The notes under the pieces are model-generated. The model saw only the letters and a list, made by a program, of their open reading frames with translations. It had not been told where the DNA came from and made no database searches. DNA of 64,000 nucleotides. Origin: Halomonas sp. KAO (GTDB lineage Bacteria > Pseudomonadota > Gammaproteobacteria > Pseudomonadales > Halomonadaceae). The number at the start of each line of letters is the position of its first letter. Positions within the stretch are counted from its first letter, which is position 1. The position numbers and the translations under genes are program-made. Where the stretch lies: the NCBI RefSeq assembly GCF_015595025.1, contig NZ_JADNRL010000009.1:81537-145536 (forward strand). The letters run 5' to 3'. Positions 36,985 through 43,964 of this stretch are shown in pieces.

Positions 36985-37033
36985 AGGAGCAAGGAGCAAG
37001 GAGCAAGGAGCAAGGAGCAAGGAGCAAGGAGCA
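36985..37033 (+). repeat. Seven tandem copies of AGGAGCA before a recombinase gene
   Basis: The 7-bp unit AGGAGCA is repeated exactly seven times (49 bases) and followed by a partial copy AGGAGG at 37034-37039. Each copy contains a Shine-Dalgarno-like AGGAG, and the last, partial copy is the ribosome site for the TTG start at 37045. Copy number of such repeats can change by slippage. Confidence 0.95.
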
Positions 37034-37044
37034 AGGAGGGGGCG

Positions 37045-38259
37045 TTGGGGCATCAATCGAAAGACGACATCGTGGTGGAGGAGTCGCCGCTGCAACCGGC
37101 CACAGGGCCTTTGCCGCCCCTGGCGAAGCGGGGCGGCTACATCGCCGCGCGCAGCGATGCCGAGGCGGTGGGCGAATGGCTGGCAGAGTACCGGGCCAGT
37201 CCCAGGACTCAGCGCGCCTATCGTCGGGAAGCTCAGCGGCTGCTGCTATGGCTCGCCGAGCGCAACATCACCCTCGACCAGGTGCGACGGGACCATCTGG
37301 AGGCCTTCGAGGCCTTCCTCGTCGATCCCCAGCCGAGATCGCGCTGGGTCGGGCCACCGCGTCCGCGTCACGCCGAGGACTGGCGCCCCTTCCGTGGGCC
37401 GCTGTCACCGGCCAGCCGCCGCCAGAGCCTGGTGATCCTGCAGGGCATGTATGCCTGGCTGGTGGAAGCGGGGTGGGTGGGCCACAACCCCTTCCGACTG
37501 ATGCGTGACAAGCGGCGGAGGCTCGATAACCGCCGGACCGGTATCGAGCGCTATCTGGAGGCGCCGTTGTGGGAGTGGTTCTGGGGCTGGTTGAACGGCG
37601 CGAACGGGCCGGCGACGGAGGAGGGAATATCATCCCGCGAGCGCTACGAAGGGGCTCGTCGACGCTTTATCTTCGGTTTCGCCTACCTGCTGGCACCGCG
37701 TATCGCCGAGATGAGTGCCGCCCGCATGGGGGATTTTCATCAGCGCGAGGGGCGCTGGTGGTGGAACGTGATAGGCAAGGGGGGCAAACTCGCCAGCATT
37801 CCCGTGCCTCCCGACATGCTCTCGCTGTTGAAGGAGTGGCGAGAGGTTCTGGGGCTGAGCCCGGAGCCCCAGCCGGATGAGGCGACGCCACTGCTGCGAG
37901 CCCTGGATGGCAAGCGGGGCATCGGCGACAACCGCCTCTATCGGCTGATCAGGCAGGCCTTTGCTCAGGCCGCGGACGACCTGGAGGCAGTAGAGGAGGA
38001 GGGCGCTCGTGGCTGGGTGCTACGCCTGCGCCAGGCCACCCCCCACTGGTTGCGTCATACGGCGCTGACCCATCAGGCTCAGGCCGGGGTCGAGCTGCGC
38101 TACCTGGCGGCCACGGCACGCCACTCGCGGCTGGACACCACCGCCCACTATCTGCACGCAGAGGATGAGGCCTGGCACCGACAGCAGTCTCGCCACGGGC
38201 TGGCCGAAAGAGGCGAGGGGCAAGCCGGGGCGGACGCCGCGGGGGAGGAGCCGGTATAA
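37045..38259 (+). CDS. Tyrosine recombinase (phage-integrase family)
   Basis: The 404-residue protein has an N-terminal SAM-like core-binding domain (about 40-160) and a catalytic domain with Arg219 (LLAPRIAEMSAARMGD), Lys245 or Lys248 (IGKGGK), His334 and Arg337 (HWLRHTA), His360 (ATARHSRLDT) and Tyr369. It should therefore cut and rejoin DNA, with substrate unknown. I chose the TTG at 37045, the only start near an AGGAGG site; the frame stays open through the repeats upstream, so a non-standard start there is possible. Codon use and GC match the chromosome, so it looks resident and not freshly acquired. Confidence 0.88.
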   Translation: MGHQSKDDIVVEESPLQPATGPLPPLAKRGGYIAARSDAEAVGEWLAEYRASPRTQRAYRREAQRLLLWLAERNITLDQVRRDHLEAFEAFLVDPQPRSRWVGPPRPRHAEDWRPFRGPLSPASRRQSLVILQGMYAWLVEAGWVGHNPFRLMRDKRRRLDNRRTGIERYLEAPLWEWFWGWLNGANGPATEEGISSRERYEGARRRFIFGFAYLLAPRIAEMSAARMGDFHQREGRWWWNVIGKGGKLASIPVPPDMLSLLKEWREVLGLSPEPQPDEATPLLRALDGKRGIGDNRLYRLIRQAFAQAADDLEAVEEEGARGWVLRLRQATPHWLRHTALTHQAQAGVELRYLAATARHSRLDTTAHYLHAEDEAWHRQQSRHGLAERGEGQAGADAAGEEPV

Positions 38260-38286
38260 TCATCCCATTCACCAACAGGAGGCCCC

Positions 38287-38712
38287 ATGACGATTGACGC
38301 CACCGCCGAGCAGACCCAGAAGGAACTGATCGAGGAGTTCGAGCTGTTCGACAACTGGATGGATCGCTACCAGTACATCATCGATATGGGCAAGGCGCTG
38401 CCCGAGTTTCCCGAGGAGTGGAAACGTGACGAGCTCAAGATTCAGGGCTGCCAGTCCAATGTCTGGATGCGCCACGAGTGTCGCGACGGGGTCGTGCACT
38501 TCGACGCCATCTCCGATGCCGCCATCGTCTCCGGGCTCATCGCCGTGCTGATGCGCATCTACAACGACCGGCCCGCCGCGGAGATCCGCGATACCTCACC
38601 GCACTTTCTCGGTGACCTGGGACTCGACAAGCACCTCTCGCCCACGCGCAGCAATGGCCTCAACGCCATGCTCAAGCGCATCTATGAGGTGGCGGAGCAG
38701 GAGGCCGCCTGA
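38287..38712 (+). CDS. sufE: SufE family sulfur acceptor protein
   Basis: The 141-residue protein matches SufE: FELFDNWMDRYQYIIDMGKALP near the start and the reactive Cys55 in LKIQGCQSNVW. SufE takes persulfide sulfur from the cysteine desulfurase SufS and boosts its activity for Fe-S cluster assembly. No sufS or sufBCD is nearby, so it may instead serve another desulfurase such as CsdA (then CsdE). A perfect TATAAT (38255-38260) overlaps the stop of the recombinase gene, and AGGAGG precedes the ATG. Confidence 0.9.
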   Translation: MTIDATAEQTQKELIEEFELFDNWMDRYQYIIDMGKALPEFPEEWKRDELKIQGCQSNVWMRHECRDGVVHFDAISDAAIVSGLIAVLMRIYNDRPAAEIRDTSPHFLGDLGLDKHLSPTRSNGLNAMLKRIYEVAEQEAA

Positions 38713-38724
38713 GGCCGGGCCGGC

Positions 38725-39090
38725 TCAGGGGGCCGGGCCGTCACGCTCCGCTGGACGGTCCGAGGCGCGGGGACGGAAGTTCTCGTCGAGCTCGGGGTCC
38801 TCGCGGCACAGCGCCTCGCTGGGGCCACCCGGTACCGGGTCGATACCGCCTTCACAGCCTGGGTGGCAGCGAGCGATGCGGCGGGCGGCCATCAGCCCGC
38901 CCCTGAAGGGGCCATGCACGCGAATCGCCTCCACCGCATAGCGGGAGCAGCTGGGCCAGTAGCGACACCGCGGCCCGAGCAGGGGACTCAACGTGACCTG
39001 GTAGAGCCTGACCAGCCCGATCAACAGCCAGGCCACGGCCTGACGCAGTCGTCGCGCCAGGGTGGCCAGCCAGCCGGCCCGGTTGTGCAT
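38725..39090 (-). CDS. yidD: YidD membrane protein insertion efficiency factor
   Basis: The 121-residue protein has an amphipathic N-terminal helix (AWLLIGLVRLYQVTLSPLLG) and the YidD cysteine core CRYWPSCSRYAVEAI, followed by GGLMAARRIARCHPGCEGG. YidD helps YidC-dependent insertion of membrane proteins. It normally sits between rnpA and yidC near the origin; here it is a last gene after hisI, with a 1-base overlap (TGATG), and has a longer acidic, Pro-rich C-terminal tail (about 90-121). It may be a second copy or a relocated gene. Confidence 0.9.
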   Translation of the reverse strand: MHNRAGWLATLARRLRQAVAWLLIGLVRLYQVTLSPLLGPRCRYWPSCSRYAVEAIRVHGPFRGGLMAARRIARCHPGCEGGIDPVPGGPSEALCREDPELDENFRPRASDRPAERDGPAP

Positions 39091-39530
39091 CAGGACTTGC
39101 CGTAGAGCGTGGCAGGGTCGATCAGCGGGGCGGTGGTAATGCGCGCCGTTTCCGTTTCGAGCGCCACATAGAAGCAGCTACGGCGCCCGCTGTGGCAGGC
39201 GGGACCCGTCTGGTCCACCTGCAGCAGCAGGGTGTCTCCGTCACAGTCGAGCGCGGCCCCCCTCAGGTGCTGCTGCTGGCCGGAGCTCTCGCCCTTGCGC
39301 CACAGCTTGCCACGCGAGCGCGACCAGTAGCAGACCCGGCCGGTGCGCAGGGTCTCCATGAGGGCCTCACGGTTCATCCAGGCCATCATCAGCACCTCGC
39401 CGCTATCGTGCTGCTGGGCGATGGCAGGAATCAGGCCATCGTCGTTGAACCCGATGGATTCGAGCACGGGGGTGAGATCGTGCTGGCTGTCGGCGGGTGC
39501 CCGCTCGAGCGCCTTGAAGATATCGGACAT
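39090..39530 (-). CDS. hisI: Phosphoribosyl-AMP cyclohydrolase (HisI)
   Basis: The 146-residue enzyme opens the adenine ring of phosphoribosyl-AMP in histidine synthesis. It has MMAWMNREALMETLRTGRV, the metal-binding stretch GAALDCDGDTLLL, and the zinc cysteines in GPACHSGRRSCFY. It lies directly downstream of zur (21 bases) and not in a his operon. That context suggests a second, zinc-responsive copy used when the normal zinc enzyme fails, a pattern known for several Zur-controlled paralogues. Whether it works with less zinc cannot be read from sequence, since the zinc ligands are all kept. Confidence 0.92.
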   Translation of the reverse strand: MSDIFKALERAPADSQHDLTPVLESIGFNDDGLIPAIAQQHDSGEVLMMAWMNREALMETLRTGRVCYWSRSRGKLWRKGESSGQQQHLRGAALDCDGDTLLLQVDQTGPACHSGRRSCFYVALETETARITTAPLIDPATLYGKS

Positions 39531-39551
39531 CGCAATTCTCCGCAGAAAGGT

Positions 39552-39998
39552 TCAGTTGCCGGTATCGCCGCAGGCATCGCAGCGTCCCAGCAATTCGATC
39601 GTCTGTCGCTCCACCCGGAAGCCCAGCTGCTGGGCGCAGTCGGCGAGCTGGGCATTGACGTCCTCCAGGTGCAGCTCCTCGACTCGACCGCAGAGGCGGC
39701 AGATCAGCAGCTGGAAGCCGTGCGAATGTTCCGGGCAGGGACAGGCAACATAGGCATTGAGCGACTCGATACGATGCACCAGGCCCTGGTCGATCAGAAA
39801 CTCTAGGGCACGGTATACCGTGGGTGGCCGGGCCGAGGCGTGCTCGGCGGCCAGGCGGTCGAGGAGGTCATAGGCCTTGAGGGCGCCGGACGCCTCGGCA
39901 ATCATCTCGAGCACGCGGCGGCGTATCGGCGTGAAGCGCGCCCCGCGCTGTTGGCACTGCCGCTCCGCCTGGAGCAGCAGGTTTCGGGAATCAGTCAT
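39552..39998 (-). CDS. zur: Zinc uptake regulator Zur (Fur family)
   Basis: The 148-residue protein has a winged helix (TPIRRRVLEMIAEASGALKAYDLLDRL, with recognition helix PPTVYRALEFLIDQGLV) and then a metal-binding domain rich in Cys: CPCPEHSH, the CxxC pair CRLCG, and the C-terminal CDACG. These are the structural zinc ligands of Zur. With zinc bound it represses zinc uptake and zinc-sparing genes. It heads the zur-hisI-yidD transcript. No Zur box was evident in the 65 bases upstream. Confidence 0.9.
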   Translation of the reverse strand: MTDSRNLLLQAERQCQQRGARFTPIRRRVLEMIAEASGALKAYDLLDRLAAEHASARPPTVYRALEFLIDQGLVHRIESLNAYVACPCPEHSHGFQLLICRLCGRVEELHLEDVNAQLADCAQQLGFRVERQTIELLGRCDACGDTGN

Positions 39999-40063
39999 GG
40001 CACCCGTCGGCTGTCGAAGTTGGCGACATTCTACGCGGGTGGGCGAGGGCGGGCCACCGAGCC

Positions 40064-41038
40064 TCAGGCCTCGGCGCTGGCCTCAAGCTCGCTTTGACGG
40101 GCGAAATGGTGGCGCGCGAAGTCAACCCGCGCCTGGGCAGCCACACCCTCCGGTTGCTTCTCGACCAGGTCGAGGCGACGCCTCAATCCTTCGCCGTTGG
40201 CCATCTGGATCGCCAGCCCGGGCCGGGCGTTGAGTTCCAGCAGCATGGGGCCCTGATCGCGATCGAGCACCATGTCGGTACCCAGATAGCCGAGCCCGGT
40301 CATCTCATAGCAACCGGCGGCCAGCAGCAGCAGGGTAGGCCAGTCGGGAATGCTCAGGCTGGCCAGTTCATGACCGGTGTCGGGATGGTCGTGACGCGTG
40401 CGATCGAACTGAACCCCTCGGATGGCGGTGCCGGAGGCGATATCGAGTCCCACGCCTACCGCACCCTGGTGAAGGTTGGCCTTGCCGTCCGAGGCAGCGG
40501 TGGAGAGGCGCATCATCGCCATGACCGGGTAGCCCTTGAACACGATGACCCGGATATCCGGCACCCCCTCGTAGGTGTACTCGGAGAGGCTTTCATCAAA
40601 GTTGATCAATGCTTCGATCAGCGCCACATCCGGGGCGCCGCCCAGGGAGTAGAGTCCGGAGAGGATATTGGAGACGTGTCGCTCGACATCCGACAGGCTC
40701 ATGCGTACGCCGCTGGGCTTGATATAGTCTCCCCCCTCGACCCGCTCCACCACCAGGATGCCCTTGCCACCGCTGCCCTTGGCGGGCTTGATCACGAACC
40801 CCTGCTGGCCGGCAAGCAGCTCACCGATATGCTTGACGCCGAACTGGGTGGTGACGGTGCCGATCAGTGCCGGCGTGGTGATACCGAAGCGTTCGGCGAG
40901 CAGCTTGGTCTGCAGCTTGTCATCCACCAGCGGATAGAGACGGCGATTGTTATAGCGTCCGATATAGCGGATGTTGCGGCGATTCATGCCGATGATGCCC
41001 TTGGCGCGCAGCTTGCCGGGTGTCGTCCATTCACGCAT
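40064..41038 (-). CDS. ATP-grasp alpha-L-glutamate ligase-like protein
   Basis: The 324-residue protein has an ATP-grasp domain: the KPAKGSGGKGILVVE loop (about residue 80) binds ATP and PMLLELNARPGLAIQMANG near 270 holds Mg2+. Its sequence belongs to the RimK-like ATP-grasp type that is encoded with an inactive transglutaminase and a retropepsin-like protease. It presumably joins an amino acid to a peptide or protein. The start at 41038 is 5 bases after the transglutaminase stop; the longer open frame is a shadow. It is the last gene of a three-gene unit. Confidence 0.9.
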   Translation of the reverse strand: MREWTTPGKLRAKGIIGMNRRNIRYIGRYNNRRLYPLVDDKLQTKLLAERFGITTPALIGTVTTQFGVKHIGELLAGQQGFVIKPAKGSGGKGILVVERVEGGDYIKPSGVRMSLSDVERHVSNILSGLYSLGGAPDVALIEALINFDESLSEYTYEGVPDIRVIVFKGYPVMAMMRLSTAASDGKANLHQGAVGVGLDIASGTAIRGVQFDRTRHDHPDTGHELASLSIPDWPTLLLLAAGCYEMTGLGYLGTDMVLDRDQGPMLLELNARPGLAIQMANGEGLRRRLDLVEKQPEGVAAQARVDFARHHFARQSELEASAEA

Positions 41039-41043
41039 GACTC

Positions 41044-42549
41044 TCAATCCTCGGTGACCGGCTTGAAGCGGCGTAGCTCCAGCAGGCGATACCCGGTGTA
41101 GTTGCCGATCATCAGGATCAGCGCCATCAGGATCAGCTGGACCCCCAGGAAGTTGAAGGTGATATGGCGTACCCAGGGATTGTTCATGGCCAGAAACGCC
41201 AGAACCGCGGTGAACAGGCTGCCACCGCCCTGGATCAACACCTCCTTCGGACCCTCCTCCTCCCACAGGATCGACATACGCTCGATGGTCCAGGAGAGAA
41301 TGATCATCGGGAAGAAGGTGATGGTCAGGCCGGCATTGAGCCCGAAGCGGTAGGCGAGCACCGAGAACACGGAAATGATGCCGATTACGGTGATAATCAC
41401 CGCCGTTACCCGCGCCACCAGCAACAGGTTGAGGTACGACAGGTAGCTGCGGATCACCAGGCCGACGGCGACCACCAGCAAGAAGCCGATCAGGCCGGTG
41501 GCCAGGCTCGTCTGGATAAAGGCCAGGGCGATCAGCACCGGCATGAAGGTGCCCGAGGTCTTGATCCCCACCAGCAGTCGGAGCAGCACCACCACCAGCG
41601 CGCCGATCGGAATCAGCAGGATCGTCTGAAACAGTGCCTGCTCCTCGAGCGGCAGGCTGTGAATGGAGAAGTTGAGCAGGGTATCCTCGGCGAGCTGGTT
41701 GCGAACCGCCGCGGCGGCCGGCTGATTGCGAACCAGCATCGAGAAGCTGACCCTCGAGTTGCTCCCTCCCTGAACCTCGAGCACCGCCTGGCCGTTGCCC
41801 TCCCAGATCAACAGGTTGTCGGGGCGTCCCTGGGCACCGGTTGCCGGGTCGAAGAGCGCCCAGCGCTTGCCATCAAACACCTGGACCCAGCTGGTGAGTG
41901 ACTGGCGTCGCCGTCCATCCTCGAGCAGCAGGCCGCTGACCTCCCGGGCCGGCACGCCGGCCTGGTTGAGCAGCCGGACGAGGAGGGGCGTGCGCTCGAA
42001 CTGGGTCAACAGCAGGCGGGCATTCTCGCCCTGGCGCTCCTCGTTGAAGTCATGCAGCAGCTCGCGGGCGAAGGTGAAGGGATCCGCACTGCGGCCCCAG
42101 GCGCGCTCGATCATCTGGGTGGCGGCCGTATCATAGGGCCGCTCCCAGACAATATCGCGGCGTGGCGGCGGGTTATCCAGGCGAGGAGGGCGGCTGTCCG
42201 GCGCCACCAGGACCTGGGCGGTGTAGTAGAGCTGCTGGGAGCCGGTGGCCTCTCGGATCGACCACTGGGCGCGCCTGCCGCCATCCTCTTCCACGAAGGA
42301 GAGGCCGTAGCCGGGCGAGGCCGTATGCTCGGTAAGCAGTCGAAAGCCCTCCTGAGTCGAGGGGAGCGCCATGTCCACCAGAACCGGATCGCCCAGTGCC
42401 GTGAAATTGACCTGAGCTTCCACTTCCCACACCTGGCGCTGCTCACCCGGCGTCCAGGGTACCTCGAGCTGATAGTGGCGATGCAGGGTCATGGCGATGC
42501 CGGCCAGCAACAGAACGCCAACCAGCAGATAGAAAGGCAGTCGTGACAT
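41044..42549 (-). CDS. Inactive transglutaminase fused to a 7-helix membrane domain
   Basis: The 501-residue protein has an N-terminal helix (FYLLVGVLLLAGIAMTL), a large periplasmic region with a transglutaminase-like fold (about 40-255), and seven C-terminal helices (about 275-490). The transglutaminase cysteine appears absent: the region around LLVRLLNQAGVPAREVSGLLL has family similarity but no catalytic Cys, in line with family annotation as inactive. It may sense or bind peptidoglycan-linked or exported peptides and pass a signal to the ATP-grasp partner. It is 35 bases after the protease gene. Confidence 0.88.
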   Translation of the reverse strand: MSRLPFYLLVGVLLLAGIAMTLHRHYQLEVPWTPGEQRQVWEVEAQVNFTALGDPVLVDMALPSTQEGFRLLTEHTASPGYGLSFVEEDGGRRAQWSIREATGSQQLYYTAQVLVAPDSRPPRLDNPPPRRDIVWERPYDTAATQMIERAWGRSADPFTFARELLHDFNEERQGENARLLLTQFERTPLLVRLLNQAGVPAREVSGLLLEDGRRRQSLTSWVQVFDGKRWALFDPATGAQGRPDNLLIWEGNGQAVLEVQGGSNSRVSFSMLVRNQPAAAAVRNQLAEDTLLNFSIHSLPLEEQALFQTILLIPIGALVVVLLRLLVGIKTSGTFMPVLIALAFIQTSLATGLIGFLLVVAVGLVIRSYLSYLNLLLVARVTAVIITVIGIISVFSVLAYRFGLNAGLTITFFPMIILSWTIERMSILWEEEGPKEVLIQGGGSLFTAVLAFLAMNNPWVRHITFNFLGVQLILMALILMIGNYTGYRLLELRRFKPVTED

Positions 42550-42584
42550 GGGGCTTCCTTGGCAGAGGGCGACGGATGCGCGCC

Positions 42585-43436
42585 TCAGTGCGTTTCGTTG
42601 TCGAGGTCGGCGTCATTCTCGTGGCGCTCGGCTTCCGATGCCGGGCGCCCGCCGGGAAATTCGGGGCGCGGGTGAAGGTACCGCTCGGCCACATCGATGA
42701 CGGCGATATCCAGCAGGAAGCGCCTGCCCAGCAGGGCCGGAAAGTCGAGATGAGTGCGATCACTCAGCGTGAACTCTACCGGCTCACGGATCGACCCCAG
42801 GGTCATCATCAGGGTCACCACCGGCCGTGACTCCTCACCGGTCGCCTGGATGATACGTACGCGGCGCTCGATGGGGGCTTCGATCCACTCATCCCGTACC
42901 GCCTCGACGACTACGTCGTCGTCTGCCAGGCCCAGCTTGAAGCGGACCCAGTTTTCGCCGTCACGCTCGAATCGGGTGATCTCCCGGGCGGAGAGCGACG
43001 AGGTATTGGCGCCGGAGTCGATACGCGCCTTGAGATAGGTGCCGACATCGGGCAATCCGATCCATTCGCTGCTGCCAAGGACAGCCTTGTTGCCGATCCC
43101 GAGCTCATCGGCCGCGCACTCGCGTCTAACGACCACTGGGCCGGAGTCATTGTCATCGAGCCGATCCAGGCGACCGTTCATGCCGCGCAACAGCGAACCG
43201 ACCTCGCGCACATCGCCGATCAGGAGGTCCTGGCGGCTCGTAACGGACGATAGCTCGGTATCCAGCCGGGTGTTGTCGCAACTGGCAAGCAGCGTCTCTT
43301 CCAGCGCATTCATGCGCTGATGAAAGTCGGTCGAGGACAGGGTGGGGGGTGGCGTCGGCTTTTCCGTCAGCGCGACACAACCGGAAAGCACGATGGCGGA
43401 CGCTGCGAGCGTCGCACTCAGCAGAGGATGGGGCAT
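42585..43436 (-). CDS. Retropepsin-like protease lipoprotein (RimB/ATP-dependent zinc protease family)
   Basis: The 283-residue protein has a lipobox (VLSGC, Cys20) and so should be a lipoprotein. A short helical stalk (about 35-95) is followed by a retropepsin-like domain whose catalytic aspartate is Asp140 in IDSGANTSSLSA. The family was once called ATP-dependent zinc protease; the fold is that of aspartic proteases. It is the first gene of the unit with the transglutaminase-like and ATP-grasp proteins, a set seen across Gammaproteobacteria. The substrate is unknown. The start at 43436 places the lipobox correctly. The accessory island begins upstream of it. Confidence 0.9.
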   Translation of the reverse strand: MPHPLLSATLAASAIVLSGCVALTEKPTPPPTLSSTDFHQRMNALEETLLASCDNTRLDTELSSVTSRQDLLIGDVREVGSLLRGMNGRLDRLDDNDSGPVVVRRECAADELGIGNKAVLGSSEWIGLPDVGTYLKARIDSGANTSSLSAREITRFERDGENWVRFKLGLADDDVVVEAVRDEWIEAPIERRVRIIQATGEESRPVVTLMMTLGSIREPVEFTLSDRTHLDFPALLGRRFLLDIAVIDVAERYLHPRPEFPGGRPASEAERHENDADLDNETH

Positions 43437-43964
43437 GGGGAAGGACACTTCCTTTGGATAGTCTGGCGATGATAAGGAGTCGCCGAGGACCTTGTCCAAC
43501 CTGGAGGCATCTTGCCAGGCTGAAGCGCATGGGTATCAAGAGGCTTGCGAGAGCTTCGTATCACTAAATTTAACATGTATGCACACCAATTAATGTATAT
43601 TCCTCTTCATAACAATCAGTTATGTGAGATTTCGTGTCAACTCAGTACACGCGCTCCTTTCTATATAGGTGGTCTCCTACCCGGTAAGAGCGAGACTGCT
43701 ACATCCCCGCGATACGGCCTCGCTCGATGACCACGTAGCTGACAGCGCTGCAACCGTTTCTAACCCCTGCTCTCATCAATGGCGAAAACCATTCGCAGTG
43801 GCGGCCCTTGAGTTGAACGTGCTCTGGTGACAAACCTGCCTCGAAGGGGTTTGGTATCCTTCAGAAGGAAAAAGTGACACCTACCTAAGTGCTTAGTAGG
43901 CTTACAAAAGATAACGATCTATGGGCTTCCTAGGGAGCCCGCACTCAGGGAGCAACACCCCCAT
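43437..43964. other. 528-base gap: left edge of the accessory island
   Basis: No convincing gene is present. Bases 43437-43550 look like normal chromosome upstream of the lipoprotein gene. Bases 43555-43680 are abruptly AT-rich and carry repeats also found, inverted, at the other island edge (see findings). From 43680 GC is high again up to the methyltransferase gene, with two palindromes at 43880-43940. The small open frame at 43545-43730 shows no protein-like features. Confidence 0.6.
43880..43940. promoter_or_regulatory. Two palindromes upstream of the methyltransferase gene
   Basis: CCTACCTAAG-TG-CTTAGTAGG (43880-43900) is a palindrome with one bulged C, and GGGCTTCC-TA-GGGAGCCC (43923-43940) is one with a single mismatch. 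Both lie within 85 bases of the start of the methyltransferase operon and could be operators limiting its expression. No regulator gene is adjacent. Confidence 0.4.

Noticed and set aside
36985..37039. CRISPR array
   Set aside because: The repeats are 7 bases long and directly abut with no spacers, and no cas gene is near. It is a simple tandem repeat.
43545..43730. Small plus-strand frame of 61 codons at the island edge
   Set aside because: It bridges the composition change, has no ribosome site and no protein-like pattern; the AT-rich start gives a chance open frame.
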